DNA of 64,000 nucleotides from a bacterium YEK0313 (GTDB lineage: Bacteria; Pseudomonadota; Alphaproteobacteria; Rhizobiales; Phreatobacteraceae). The translations under genes were made by a program, and so were the position numbers. The notes under the pieces were generated by a model, which was not told the DNA's origin, did not search any database, and saw only the letters and a program-made list of their open reading frames with translations. Positions 19,845-28,959 of this stretch are shown piece after piece; the first letter of the stretch is position 1, and every line of letters starts with the position of its first letter. Location of the stretch: assembly GCA_000751295.2 (NCBI GenBank), contig CCMO02000001.1, positions 1,723,501-1,787,500 on the forward strand, in the 5' to 3' direction.

Positions 19845-21029
19845 CTATTCGGCGGCCTGCGAACCCTTCAGCGGCAATTTGGCGAGCCCGGCCGGCGCCG
19901 ACGGCGCCTCGTCGAACTCGAGCGCCTCGATGCGGCTGCCGCGCTTGGCGATCTTGTCGGCCGAGGTGAGGATCTGGCCGAGATCGTCATGAGCCTGGCC
20001 GAAATGGCGCTGCAGATTGAGCACACGGTCGGAAAGGCGTGAGACATCGTCGAGCAGGAGCCCGACCTCCTTCTGGATGACGCGCGCCTCGTCGCGCATC
20101 CGCTCATCCTTCAGAAGCCCCTGAACGACCTGCACCGCCAGCATCAGCAGCGACGGCGACACCACCATAACCCGCGCGCGGAAGGCCTTCTGCACGACAT
20201 CGTCGAAATGTTCGTTGAGATCGGCATAGATCCCCTCGGAGGGTACGAACAGCAGCGCCAGGTCCTGGGTCTCGCCCGGAAGCAGGTACTTCTCCGCTAT
20301 GTCCTTGACGTGCACGGCGAAATCCTGGCGCAGCCGCTGCGCCGCCATGCGCCTGACCTCTTCCGCCTTCGCCTCGCGCCAGAGCGTCACCGCCTCCAGC
20401 GGAAACTTGGCGTCGACGACGAGGCCGCGCGGGTCGCCGGCAATGCGGATCACCGCGTCGGGCCGCTTGCCGGTCGAAAGTGTCGGCTGCAGCTCGTAGC
20501 CGTTGCGCGGCAGCCCGTCCTTCAGGATCGCCTCCATCCGCCCCTGACCGAAGGCGCCGCGGGCCTGCTTGTTGGCGAGCACGTCCTTCAGCGACACGAC
20601 CTGCCCGGCGAGGTCGGTCAGGTTCTTCTGGGCCGAATCGATGACGGCCAGGCGCTCGTTCAGGCGTCCGAGATTCTCCACCGTCGTGCGGGTCTGGCCT
20701 TCGAGCGACTGGCCGAGCCGGAGGCTGAGCCCGTCGAGCCGCTCGCCGAGCGCCTTGGTCAGGTCGAACTGGCGGGCCTGCAAGCCTTCCGCCATGGCCT
20801 GCAGGCGGCCGGTCAGCTCGGCCTGGACACGGTTCATCTCGCCCATCCGCTCCTCCAGCTCCTGCGCGTGGAGGACGGCCCGCTCGGCCTCGATCGCCCG
20901 CGCCGCGGCCTGCCGGCGCATGGCGGCGAACAGCACGATCAGAAGGAAGACGGCAAGGCCGAGCAGGGCGAGCACGACCTCGCCCGAAGTGACCGGCCTG
21001 TCGCCCATGACGAGGAGCGTATCGGACAT
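19845..21029 (-). CDS. rmuC: DNA recombination protein RmuC
   Basis: A protein of about 394 residues with an N-terminal membrane anchor (VVLALLGLAVFLLIVLFAAM), a long coiled coil (residues about 40-140) and the RmuC nuclease-like domain with GRMEAILKDGLP, KRPDAVIRIAG, LVVDAKFPLEA and LALLFVPSEGIYADL. RmuC limits recombination at inverted repeats in E. coli; the biochemical activity is poorly defined. The start MSDTLLVMGD follows family practice, and MRAMSD three codons upstream is possible. Confidence 0.93.
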   Translation of the reverse strand: MSDTLLVMGDRPVTSGEVVLALLGLAVFLLIVLFAAMRRQAAARAIEAERAVLHAQELEERMGEMNRVQAELTGRLQAMAEGLQARQFDLTKALGERLDGLSLRLGQSLEGQTRTTVENLGRLNERLAVIDSAQKNLTDLAGQVVSLKDVLANKQARGAFGQGRMEAILKDGLPRNGYELQPTLSTGKRPDAVIRIAGDPRGLVVDAKFPLEAVTLWREAKAEEVRRMAAQRLRQDFAVHVKDIAEKYLLPGETQDLALLFVPSEGIYADLNEHFDDVVQKAFRARVMVVSPSLLMLAVQVVQGLLKDERMRDEARVIQKEVGLLLDDVSRLSDRVLNLQRHFGQAHDDLGQILTSADKIAKRGSRIEALEFDEAPSAPAGLAKLPLKGSQAAE

Positions 21030-21092
21030 CGCCCGCAACCTAACCGATTCCAGCGGCTTTTGCGAACGAAAAGAGAACGCGCGGCGCTCGGG

Positions 21093-21716
21093 TCACATAT
21101 AGCGGCGCAGGTCGCGCGCCGCGGCCTCCGGATCGCGCTGCACGTCGAAGGTCGAGACGAACTGGCCGTTGCGGTCCATCAGATAAACGAAGACCGTATG
21201 GTCCATCGTGTAGTTGCCGCCGTCCTGCGGCACCTTGCGGGCGAAGGCGCGATAGGCCCGCATCGCCTGGGCCACGTCGGCCTCGCTGCCGGTCAGGCCG
21301 CGGATGCGCGGGTGGAAGCTGCCGAGATAGGTTGCAAGCAGCGCCTGCGTGTCGCGGGCCGGATCGACGGTGATGAAGGCGACATTGACCTTGTCGGCAT
21401 CCGAACCGAGCTTGTCGAGCATCTGCGTCATCTCGAACAGCTTGGTCGGGCAGATGTCCGGGCAATGGGTGAAGCCGAAGAAGACCAGGGTCGGCCGGCC
21501 GACGAAGTCCTTCTCGGTGACGGCCTTGCCGGTCTGGTCGGTGAGCGAGAAGGCCCCGCCCACGGCCGAGGAGGCGGTCGCCACCGTGCCGCCGCGTGGC
21601 ATGGTCACCCAGACCACCGCCGCGAGCGCGCTGAGGCCGACGACCAGCAGCGCGAAGGACAGGATGATCGCTGCGGAGCGGGGGCGGCGCGGGGCCGGCG
21701 GATCGGCGCGGGTCAT
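21093..21716 (-). CDS. SCO1/SenC-family copper chaperone
   Basis: A 207-residue thioredoxin-fold protein anchored by an N-terminal helix (AAIILSFALLVVGLSALAAVVWV). The copper site is Cys85/Cys89 (FTHCPDICPTK) and His173 (TMDHTVF). It inserts Cu into the CuA site of cytochrome c oxidase in characterised relatives. The start MTRADPPAPRR gives a short cytosolic tail. It lies 40 bases downstream of a one-helix gene. In Rhodobacter a sco gene is linked to regA; here they are separated. Confidence 0.92.
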   Translation of the reverse strand: MTRADPPAPRRPRSAAIILSFALLVVGLSALAAVVWVTMPRGGTVATASSAVGGAFSLTDQTGKAVTEKDFVGRPTLVFFGFTHCPDICPTKLFEMTQMLDKLGSDADKVNVAFITVDPARDTQALLATYLGSFHPRIRGLTGSEADVAQAMRAYRAFARKVPQDGGNYTMDHTVFVYLMDRNGQFVSTFDVQRDPEAAARDLRRYM

Positions 21717-21756
21717 GTCGGCTCTTGTCTCGTCGGTTGCTGTTGGGACAATGCCT

Positions 21757-21927
21757 CTAGAGACACCAGGCCAGGCCCGCCGACAGCGTGTCGAGGAAGA
21801 CCTTGGCCCCTTGCGTCCACCACAGGAGGCCAGCGGTCGCAAGCAGCAGCGCCACCGCGCCGGCCGTCGCCCAGCGGGCGAGGCGCGGCGTCCGTTCGAC
21901 GGACGGGCTGGCGGTTTCGAAGCTCAT
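21757..21927 (-). CDS. Small single-pass membrane protein upstream of sco
   Basis: A 56-residue protein with one transmembrane helix (WATAGAVALLLATAGLLWW) and a C-terminal segment TQGAKVFLDTLSAGLAWCL. Proteins of this shape are commonly encoded next to SCO in this order, suggesting an accessory part of oxidase assembly, but no function is established. The start MSFETASP was chosen over the upstream in-frame Met because residues before it are not family-like. Confidence 0.7.
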   Translation of the reverse strand: MSFETASPSVERTPRLARWATAGAVALLLATAGLLWWTQGAKVFLDTLSAGLAWCL

Positions 21928-22031
21928 GGTCTCTAATTTAGGCGCGGCGGGCCGCAGAAGCAAAACACGGAGCCGAGATCACCCGGCGGCATCTGCCGGC
22001 CCAGCCGCGCCAACCCGAGGATAGGATCGCC

Positions 22032-23087
22032 TTGCCCGGTCTGCGCCCCGAGGATCTGTTGCAACCGACGCCGCGCGGGCTCTACTGCCCGCCCGCGGAC
22101 GTCTATATCGACCCGCTGCGCCCGGTCGGCAAGGCGCTCGTCACCCATGGGCATTCCGACCATGCCCGGGCCGGCCACGGCGCCGTCCTGGCGACGGCTC
22201 CGACGCTCGCGGTGATGGCGATCCGCTACGGCGAGGATTTTGCCGGCACGACCCAGGCCGCGCGCTGGGGCGAGGTGGTCGCCATCAACGGCGTCCGGTT
22301 CAGCTTCCACCCGGCCGGCCATATCCACGGCTCGGCGCAGATCGCCGTCGCCCATGGCGGCCTCAGGATCGTCGTCTCCGGCGACTACAAGCGTGCCGGC
22401 GATCCGACCGCCGAGCCGTTCGAGGTGGTGCCGGCCGACGTCTTCATCACGGAGGCGACCTTCGGCCTGCCGGTCTTCCGCCATCCGGACGCCCAGGGCG
22501 AGGTGGGCAGGCTGCTGGCCTCGCTCAGCCTCTTTCCCGAGCGCACCCATATGGTCGGCGCCTATGCGCTCGGCAAGGCGCAGCGCGTCATGGCGCTCGC
22601 CAGGACGGCCGGCTACGACCGCCCGATCTTCATTCACGGCGCGCTGGAGAAGCTGACCCAGTTCTACACGAGCGAGGGTTTCGATTTCGGCAGCATCAGG
22701 CTGGTCCGCGATGCCGAGCGGGCCGAGCTCGCCGGCGCCCTGGTCATCGGCCCGCCGGGCGCTGCCAAGGACCTGTGGGCCCGCCGTTTCGCCGATCCGG
22801 TCACCGCCTTCGCCTCCGGCTGGATGCGGGTGCGCGCCCGGGCGAAGCAAGGCGGCATCGAACTGCCGCTGGTCATTTCCGACCATGCCGACTGGGACGA
22901 GCTCGGGCGCACCATTCTCGACACCGGTGCAGGCGAGGTCTGGGTGACCCACGGCCAGGAGGACGCGCTGGTCCACTGGTGCGGGCTCAACGGCCTCAAG
23001 GCGCAACCGCTGCGCCTCGTCGGCTACGGCGATGAGGACGAAGCCGGCCTCGCAGGGGCCACCCCGGAGGCGGGGAGCACGGCATGA
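22032..23087 (+). CDS. Ligase-associated metallo-beta-lactamase-fold DNA exonuclease
   Basis: A 351-residue nuclease of the CPSF/Artemis-like metallo-beta-lactamase type found beside ATP-dependent DNA ligases. The metal-binding motif is THGHSDHARAGH (about 38-49), followed by PAGHIHGSAQ, SGDYKRAGD, and the late HGQEDALVHW and SDHADW elements. It starts with TTG preceded by GAGG. Its stop overlaps the ligase start as ATGA. In characterised clusters such enzymes process DNA ends during interstrand-crosslink and other repair. Confidence 0.9.
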   Translation: MPGLRPEDLLQPTPRGLYCPPADVYIDPLRPVGKALVTHGHSDHARAGHGAVLATAPTLAVMAIRYGEDFAGTTQAARWGEVVAINGVRFSFHPAGHIHGSAQIAVAHGGLRIVVSGDYKRAGDPTAEPFEVVPADVFITEATFGLPVFRHPDAQGEVGRLLASLSLFPERTHMVGAYALGKAQRVMALARTAGYDRPIFIHGALEKLTQFYTSEGFDFGSIRLVRDAERAELAGALVIGPPGAAKDLWARRFADPVTAFASGWMRVRARAKQGGIELPLVISDHADWDELGRTILDTGAGEVWVTHGQEDALVHWCGLNGLKAQPLRLVGYGDEDEAGLAGATPEAGSTA

Positions 23088-24730
23088 ACCGTTTCGCCGC
23101 CCTCATCGACCGGCTGGCCTATGAGCCGCGGCGCAACGGCAAGCTGCGCCTGATCTCGGCCTATCTCGCCGCAACCCCGGACCCGGACCGCGGCTTCGCG
23201 CTGGCCGCGATGACCGGAGCGCTCACCTTCAAGCATGCCAAGCCCGGCCTCATTCGCGCCCTGGTGACCGAACGCGTCGACCCGGTGCTGTTCGCGCTCT
23301 CCTACGACTATGTCGGCGATCTCTCCGAGACGGTCGCGCTGATCTGGCCGCGGCCGGCGACGGAGCCGGCAGCGGCCAGCCCCGCCGCGACCCATGGACC
23401 GGGCCTTGCCGAGGTGGTGGAGGGACTTGCGACGTCAGGCAAGCTGGCGCTGCCGAAGCTGATCGCCGGCTGGCTCGACACGCTCGACGAAACCGGGCGC
23501 TGGGCGCTGCTGAAGCTGATCACCGGCGCCATGCGCATCGGCGTCTCCGCGCGCCTTGCCAAGACCGCCGCCGCCGCGCTCGGCGGCCGCGACGCCGACG
23601 AGATCGAGCTGATCTGGCCCGGCCTCACCCCGCCCTATGCCGAGCTCTTCGCCTGGCTCGAGGGACGGGGCGAGAAGCCGCAGGCCCGCGACCCCGCGCC
23701 GTTCCGTCCGCCCATGCTGGCCCATGCGCTGGAAGAGACCGATTTCGACAAGCTCGATCCGGCCGATTTCGCCGCCGAGTGGAAATGGGACGGCATCAGG
23801 GTTCAGGCCGCCGCCGGCGTCAGGCCGGACGGACGGCGGGTCGCCCGGCTCTATTCGCGCACCGGCGAGGATATTTCGGGCGGCTTTCCCGATCTCGTCG
23901 AGGCCATGACCTTCGACGGCGCGGTGGACGGCGAGCTCCTGATCCTGCGTGAGGGGCGCGTGCAGAGCTTCAACGTGCTGCAGCAGCGGCTGAACCGCAA
24001 ACAGGTCTCCGCCGCCATGCTCGTCGAATTCCCCGCCCATATCCGGGTCTATGATCTCCTGTTCGAGGGCGAGGAGGATCTGCGCCCGCTCGGCTTCGCG
24101 GCGCGGCGCGCGCGCCTCGAGGCCTTCGTCGCCGCCCATGCCGGGTCGGGGCTCAGCCTCTCGCCGCTGGTGCCGTTCACGAACTGGGAGGCATTGGCCG
24201 CCGCGCGCATCGACCCCGCCTCGGTCGGCGGCGATGCCGAGGCCATCGAAGGATTGATGCTGAAGCGCTGCGACGCGCCCTACCTGCCGGGCCGGCCCAA
24301 GGGGCTCTGGTACAAGTGGAAGCGCGACCCGATGGTGGTCGATTGCGTGCTGCTCTACGCCCAGCGCGGCCACGGCAAGCGATCGAGCTTCTATTCGGAC
24401 TTCACCTTCGGCGTCTGGCGGACGGGCGCCGACGGCGACGAGCTGGTGCCGGTCGGCAAGGCCTATTTCGGCTTCACCGACGAGGAGCTGCGCGAGCTCG
24501 ACCGTTTCGTGCGCAACAACACCGTCAACCGGTTCGGGCCGGTGCGCGAAGTGGTCCACGGCCCGCGCGAAGGGCTGGTGCTGGAGATCGCCTTCGAAGG
24601 CCTGCAGCGCTCGACCCGGCACAAATCGGGGGTCGCCATGCGCTTCCCGCGCATCGCGCGTATCCGCTGGGACAAGCCGCCGGCGGAGGCCGACCGGATC
24701 GAAGCCCTGGAAGCGAAGCTGAAGCCGTGA
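23084..24730 (+). CDS. ATP-dependent DNA ligase of the cisplatin-damage-response type
   Basis: A 548-residue ligase. The N-terminal helical DNA-binding domain (1-200) carries no LigD polymerase or nuclease domains. The nucleotidyltransferase core has the adenylated Lys234 in AEWKWDGIRVQ, then DGELLIL, an EGLMLKR motif IV/V region, WYKWKRDPMVVDCVLL and an OB domain with LVLEIAFEGLQRSTRHKSGVAMRFPR. It is coupled to the exonuclease. The Lhr-type helicase and calcineurin-like phosphoesterase that complete the usual four-gene cluster are not adjacent. Confidence 0.94.
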   Translation: MNRFAALIDRLAYEPRRNGKLRLISAYLAATPDPDRGFALAAMTGALTFKHAKPGLIRALVTERVDPVLFALSYDYVGDLSETVALIWPRPATEPAAASPAATHGPGLAEVVEGLATSGKLALPKLIAGWLDTLDETGRWALLKLITGAMRIGVSARLAKTAAAALGGRDADEIELIWPGLTPPYAELFAWLEGRGEKPQARDPAPFRPPMLAHALEETDFDKLDPADFAAEWKWDGIRVQAAAGVRPDGRRVARLYSRTGEDISGGFPDLVEAMTFDGAVDGELLILREGRVQSFNVLQQRLNRKQVSAAMLVEFPAHIRVYDLLFEGEEDLRPLGFAARRARLEAFVAAHAGSGLSLSPLVPFTNWEALAAARIDPASVGGDAEAIEGLMLKRCDAPYLPGRPKGLWYKWKRDPMVVDCVLLYAQRGHGKRSSFYSDFTFGVWRTGADGDELVPVGKAYFGFTDEELRELDRFVRNNTVNRFGPVREVVHGPREGLVLEIAFEGLQRSTRHKSGVAMRFPRIARIRWDKPPAEADRIEALEAKLKP

Positions 24731-24814
24731 CCGCCGCCACCGCCGGCCGTTCGGCTGCCATGCGCCGGCCGCCATGGCCGGAACGGCGCGGCCATGCGAC
24801 AGCAGGGCGGTGCC

Positions 24815-25870
24815 ATGACGATGCGCGCCGACGCCCTCAAGCTCGCCCGGACCTTTCTTCTGCCCTGCCTGATCGGGGCGGCGGGCGGCTTCGTCTTCGA
24901 CCGGGCCGGATTGCCCGCGGCCTGGATGTCGGGCTCGCTGGTGGCGGTGTCGATCGCCGCCCTGGCCGGCCTCGACGTGCGCGTGCCCGCCGGCATCACC
25001 TCGGCCGTGTTCCTGCTGCTCGGCACCGTCATGGGTTCGGCGGTGACGCCGGAGACGCTGCGGCTCGCCCTGTCCTGGCCGATCTCGATGGGCGGCCTCC
25101 TGGTCCTGGTGCCGGCGACTGTCGCGGCCATCATGGTCTACCTGATCCGGTTCGAGCGGTTCGACCGGCCGACCGCCTTCTATGCGTCGATTCCGGGCGC
25201 GATGAGCTATGTCATGGCGCTGACCATGAGCTCGAAGGCCGATGCCCGCGCCGTCGTGATGGTGCACAGCCTCCGGCTGGTCCTGCTGGTCGCGGTGCTG
25301 CCGAGCTTCCTCGTCCTCGCCAGCCTCGGCGGGACGGCGGCGCGGCCGGCCGCGGTGGCCGGCCCCGCCGCCTGGTTCGACTATCCCCTGCTCGCAGTCA
25401 TGGCGGTGTCCTGCGGCCTCGGCATGGAGCGGCTCAGGGTGCCCGGCGGCGCAACCGTCGGCGCCATGCTAGCGAGCGCGGTGCTGCATGGCACCGGCCT
25501 CGTCACCGCCGGGCTGCCGCCGGCGCTGATGCTCGGCGCGCTCATCATCATGGGCGTGCTGATCGCCGCCCGCTTCACAGGCACCGCGCTCGCCGAGCTG
25601 CGCCAGCTGGTCAAGCCGGCGACCGGCGCCTTCGTCATCGCCACCCTCGTGACCCTCGTCGTGGCGACCCTCGTGGCCGTCGTCGCCGGCCTGCCGGTCG
25701 GCAAGGTCATCCTCGCCTATGCGCCGGGCGGCATCGAGGCCATGGCGATCCTCGCCTTCGTGCTCGACATGGATCCGGCCTTCGTCGGGGCCCATCACAT
25801 CGTCCGCTTCGTCGGCATCGCGCTGGTGCTGCCGCTCGCCGCGCGCCTGCTGCTCGGACCAGCCGAGTGA
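24815..25870 (+). CDS. AbrB-family (PF05145-type) integral membrane protein
   Basis: A protein of about 351 residues with two repeated five-to-six-helix units. Each contains the duplicated AbrB signature: a first copy LPAAWMSGSLVAV and GAMSYVMAL, and a second copy VPGGATVGAMLASAVL and PGGIEAMAILAFVLDMDPAFVGAHHIVRF. The name refers to the family containing AbrB of E. coli (an aidB regulator) and has nothing to do with Bacillus AbrB. Some members are linked to transport. The start MTMRADALK was chosen; an upstream ATG at 24794 is possible. It lies 84 bases after the ligase on the same strand. Confidence 0.85.
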   Translation: MTMRADALKLARTFLLPCLIGAAGGFVFDRAGLPAAWMSGSLVAVSIAALAGLDVRVPAGITSAVFLLLGTVMGSAVTPETLRLALSWPISMGGLLVLVPATVAAIMVYLIRFERFDRPTAFYASIPGAMSYVMALTMSSKADARAVVMVHSLRLVLLVAVLPSFLVLASLGGTAARPAAVAGPAAWFDYPLLAVMAVSCGLGMERLRVPGGATVGAMLASAVLHGTGLVTAGLPPALMLGALIIMGVLIAARFTGTALAELRQLVKPATGAFVIATLVTLVVATLVAVVAGLPVGKVILAYAPGGIEAMAILAFVLDMDPAFVGAHHIVRFVGIALVLPLAARLLLGPAE

Positions 25871-25940
25871 ACCCGGCCGGGATTGCCTTTACGGCAGGTG
25901 ATCCGCTAGTGAACCGTATCCCGATGTTTCGAGGCCTTCC

Positions 25941-26660
25941 ATGATCGGCAGATTAGCTCTCGCCCTCGTCGCTGCTCTCGTGCCCGCCGCCGCCGAGGCC
26001 GCCTGCTCGGTCGCATCCATCGCAACACCGACGCCCGGTGGCGCGCTGCCGCAGACGACCCAGCGCCTGCGCGCCCATCAGACCCTGAAGATCCTCGCCA
26101 TCGGCTCGTCGACGACGGCCGGATATGGCGCGGCCGGCGCCGGCTTTGCGACGCAGATCGGTCCGCTCATCAAGGCCCGGGTGCCGCAAGCGAGCATCGA
26201 GGTGGTCGTGTCGGGCGTGCCGGCGGAAACCGCATCCGGCGCGGCCCGGCGTTTGCAGGCGGAGATCGCCGCCCACCGGCCCAACCTGGTGATCTGGCAG
26301 CTCGGCACCAACGACGCCAATTTCGGCGTCTCGCCGGAAAGCCTCAGGGCGACCGTGGCCGGCGGGCTCGCCGCCATCCGCGCCGGCGGCGCCGACGCCA
26401 TGCTGGTCGACCCGCAGTTCTCCCGCTGGGCCGAAGGCAGCAACGCGACCGCGGTCGCGGCCCGGATCATCGCCGAGGAAGGCGCCCGCAACGGCGTTCC
26501 CGTCGTCCGCCGCTTCGCCGCCATGCAACGGCTGGCCACGACCAACCGGGGCGCCTTCGACGGCCTGATTTCGTGGGACGGCCTGCATCTTTCTCCGGCA
26601 GGTCATGCCTGCATGGCCGAGCAGGTCGCCGGCACCATTCTCGGCACGGCGCGGCGCTGA
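25941..26660 (+). CDS. Secreted SGNH/GDSL-type hydrolase
   Basis: A 239-residue exported esterase-like protein with a signal peptide (MIGRLALALVAALVPAAAEA, cleavage near AEA-AC). Block I is AIGSSTTAG with nucleophile Ser56, block III is LGTNDAN, and the block V Asp-His pair is in WDGLHLSPAG. These are the Ser, Gly, Asn and His invariants of the SGNH family. The substrate (acyl, acetyl-sugar or lipid ester) cannot be read from sequence. An Asp-rich interior and no extra domains are visible. Confidence 0.88.
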   Translation: MIGRLALALVAALVPAAAEAACSVASIATPTPGGALPQTTQRLRAHQTLKILAIGSSTTAGYGAAGAGFATQIGPLIKARVPQASIEVVVSGVPAETASGAARRLQAEIAAHRPNLVIWQLGTNDANFGVSPESLRATVAGGLAAIRAGGADAMLVDPQFSRWAEGSNATAVAARIIAEEGARNGVPVVRRFAAMQRLATTNRGAFDGLISWDGLHLSPAGHACMAEQVAGTILGTARR

Positions 26661-26781
26661 GCCAGATTGCCGTTACGTCACTATCTGCAAGCATACACCG
26701 GTGGGCGTCTTGCCTTTGCCTGCCGCCGCCATCACATTGTGCCGGCCGGCAGAGGGCCGGTTCTGGCGAACGAGCGTTGAG

Positions 26782-27975
26782 ATGAACACCCCCGCGCCCA
26801 CGACCACCACGACCGTCGTCCCCTCCCCGATGCAGTATCTGGACCGCGCAACCGGCGTGCTGCGCGACCTCGGGCTGATGCCGGCGAAGATCGACGAACA
26901 GCCGATCATCCCGCTTCTGCAGAAGATTTCCGACCTCGACCAGGAGCGCATCACGGTGATCGCCCGGACGCTGAACCAGGTCGGCGTGTTCAACGAAGTG
27001 GTGCGCAACCAGATCGCCGGCATGGAGGTGGGCGAGCGCTACGAGCAGATCACGTCCTCGTTCAACTCGATCCGCGACGATGCCAAACGCATGGTCGAGC
27101 AGCTCGCCGACGGCAAGATCTCCACCTTCGAGCGGCTGGAAAACATCTGGACCAAGGTCCGCCGCGGCGACATCGCCACCCGCTTCGACGGCATCCGCAC
27201 CACCTATCTCGACGTCGCCCGCGCCACCAAGGACCAGATCCAGCGCGAGGTGACCATTCTCGATGCCTATCGCGACTTCCGCGGCGCCCTGAAGCAGTCC
27301 GAGGTGCAGGCGCTCGAAGTGCTGCAGAAGGCCGAAGAGAAGCTGAAGGCCAAGCAGGACGAGCTGAAGGCCGCCTCCGACGCGGTCGCCGCCTATACCG
27401 GAACGGTGCCGGCCGAGCGGGCCAATCTCGAACTCATCCGCGACACCAAGCTGCGCGAGATGCAGGACGAGGAGAAGCGCTACCAGATCGCCAAGGACCT
27501 CTCCGACAACCTGACCATCGGCTACAACACGTCCGAGGTCATCATGGCGCGCCTGATGCAGACGACGTCCGCCAAGGAACGCGTCTATGCCCAGGCGATC
27601 TCGTTCTTTTCGACCAACGACGCGGTGCTGACCGCGCTGAAGGCCTCGTTCACCGGCCTGCAGGGCCTGCACGAATCGACCAGGACGCTGAACGAGATGA
27701 AGGAGGGCGTGTCGAAATCGCTCGAGACGCTCTCGGAGATCGGCGACAAGGTGCAGGAGGAAGCGCTGCGTGCCGGCTACGGGCCGACCATCCGCGCCGA
27801 CGCGGTCAAGAAGCTCGTCGACTCCGTCGTCTCGTTCCAGGAAAAATCCGGCGAGATCATCCTGGAGATGCGCAAACTCTCGACCCAGAACAGCCAGGAG
27901 ATCCGCGACGCGGTCGAGGACGGCAAGAAGCGCCTGGCGGCGCTCGCCGAAAAGGGCGCGGCGCTGGGACTGTGA
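26782..27975 (+). CDS. Helical coiled-coil protein, gene 1 of an uncharacterised three-gene cluster
   Basis: A 397-residue cytosolic protein with no signal peptide or membrane helix. After a Thr/Pro-rich N terminus it is almost wholly alpha-helical with long heptad stretches (ALEVLQKAEEKLKAKQDELKAASDAVAAY, and DEEKRYQIAKDLSDNL). The overall helical layout, ending in a VKKLVDSVVSFQEKS segment, faintly recalls the TelA (toxic-anion resistance) family, but I cannot confirm homology by eye. The start ATG at 26782 follows a promoter-sized gap. Genes 2 and 3 follow at 25 and 14 bases, so the three are an operon. Confidence 0.78.
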   Translation: MNTPAPTTTTTVVPSPMQYLDRATGVLRDLGLMPAKIDEQPIIPLLQKISDLDQERITVIARTLNQVGVFNEVVRNQIAGMEVGERYEQITSSFNSIRDDAKRMVEQLADGKISTFERLENIWTKVRRGDIATRFDGIRTTYLDVARATKDQIQREVTILDAYRDFRGALKQSEVQALEVLQKAEEKLKAKQDELKAASDAVAAYTGTVPAERANLELIRDTKLREMQDEEKRYQIAKDLSDNLTIGYNTSEVIMARLMQTTSAKERVYAQAISFFSTNDAVLTALKASFTGLQGLHESTRTLNEMKEGVSKSLETLSEIGDKVQEEALRAGYGPTIRADAVKKLVDSVVSFQEKSGEIILEMRKLSTQNSQEIRDAVEDGKKRLAALAEKGAALGL

Positions 27976-28000
27976 CCACCCACAGGGGGAACGCCGTTCC

Positions 28001-28945
28001 ATGACCGATACCGCAGCCGCGGCGCCTACGGCGCCGCAAGCGCCCGCCAAGCCGCCCGCCCAGCTCGACGACGTCATGCTCGCCATGGATGTCGTCGATA
28101 CGCTGCGCCACCGCGAGCAGCTCACCGAGCGCGAGCTGGCGGCGGGCGACCGCGAGGAAGACCTGATCGAGCGGCTGCGGACGATCTACCGCAACCAGGG
28201 CATTCCGGTTTCCGACGAAATCCTGCGCCAGGGCGTCAAGGCCCTGCGCGAGGAACGCTTCGTCTACAAGCCGCCGGCCAATACGCTGCGGGTGAAGCTC
28301 GCGCGGCTCTATGTCCGGCGGCAGGCCTGGGGCAAATGGGCGCTCGGCGCGCTCGCCGCGCTCGGCATCGGCACCGGCACGCTGGTCTATCAGGACCAGG
28401 CCGCGCGAACCGAACTGACATCGACCATTCCGGCGGCGCTGACCCAGATCGCCGCCGACATCAACCGCGACGCGAGCGCCGATGCGATCAAGGCGCGGGT
28501 GGCCGCCCTCGTGACCGACGGCCAGACCGCGGCGCGCGACGGCAAGGCCGACCTTGCCCGCAAGGCGGTGGCCGACCTGCAGCTGCTGCGCGACGAGGTC
28601 CGGTCGGAATATGACGTCAGGGTGGTGTCGCGGCCGGGCGAGCTGACCGGCATCATCCGTGCGCCGAACCGCAACCGCAACGCCAACAACTACTACCTCG
28701 TCGTCGAGGCGATCGGCCGCGACGGCCGGCCGCTGTCGCGCAGCATCACCTCCGAGGAGGATGGCTCGACCGCGGTCGTCAGCAAATGGGCGGTGCGCGT
28801 GCCGGAAAGCCTGTTCGACGAGATCCGGCGCGACAAGGCCGACGACGGTATCATCCAGAACGCCACGCTCGGCCGCAAGGCGCGTGGCCAGCTCGAGCCC
28901 ACCTGGCGCGTGCCGCTGCCGGGCGGGGCCATTACGCGCTGGTAG
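28001..28945 (+). CDS. DUF6384-like single-pass membrane protein, gene 2 of the cluster
   Basis: A 314-residue protein. An Ala/Pro-rich N terminus leads to a helical cytosolic domain (about 22-105; LDDVMLAMDVVDTLRHREQL, then RLRTIYRNQGIPVSDEILRQGVKAL). One transmembrane helix (about 111-130, WGKWALGALAALGIGTGTLVY) precedes a soluble domain that would be periplasmic if the N-terminal domain is cytosolic. That last domain ends with NNYYLVVEAIGRDGRPLSRSITSEEDG and WRVPLPGGAITRW. I recognise the N-terminal segment as the kind annotated DUF6384, without known function. AGGGGGA precedes the ATG. Confidence 0.78.
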   Translation: MTDTAAAAPTAPQAPAKPPAQLDDVMLAMDVVDTLRHREQLTERELAAGDREEDLIERLRTIYRNQGIPVSDEILRQGVKALREERFVYKPPANTLRVKLARLYVRRQAWGKWALGALAALGIGTGTLVYQDQAARTELTSTIPAALTQIAADINRDASADAIKARVAALVTDGQTAARDGKADLARKAVADLQLLRDEVRSEYDVRVVSRPGELTGIIRAPNRNRNANNYYLVVEAIGRDGRPLSRSITSEEDGSTAVVSKWAVRVPESLFDEIRRDKADDGIIQNATLGRKARGQLEPTWRVPLPGGAITRW

Positions 28946-28959
28946 GAGCAGGACCGACG

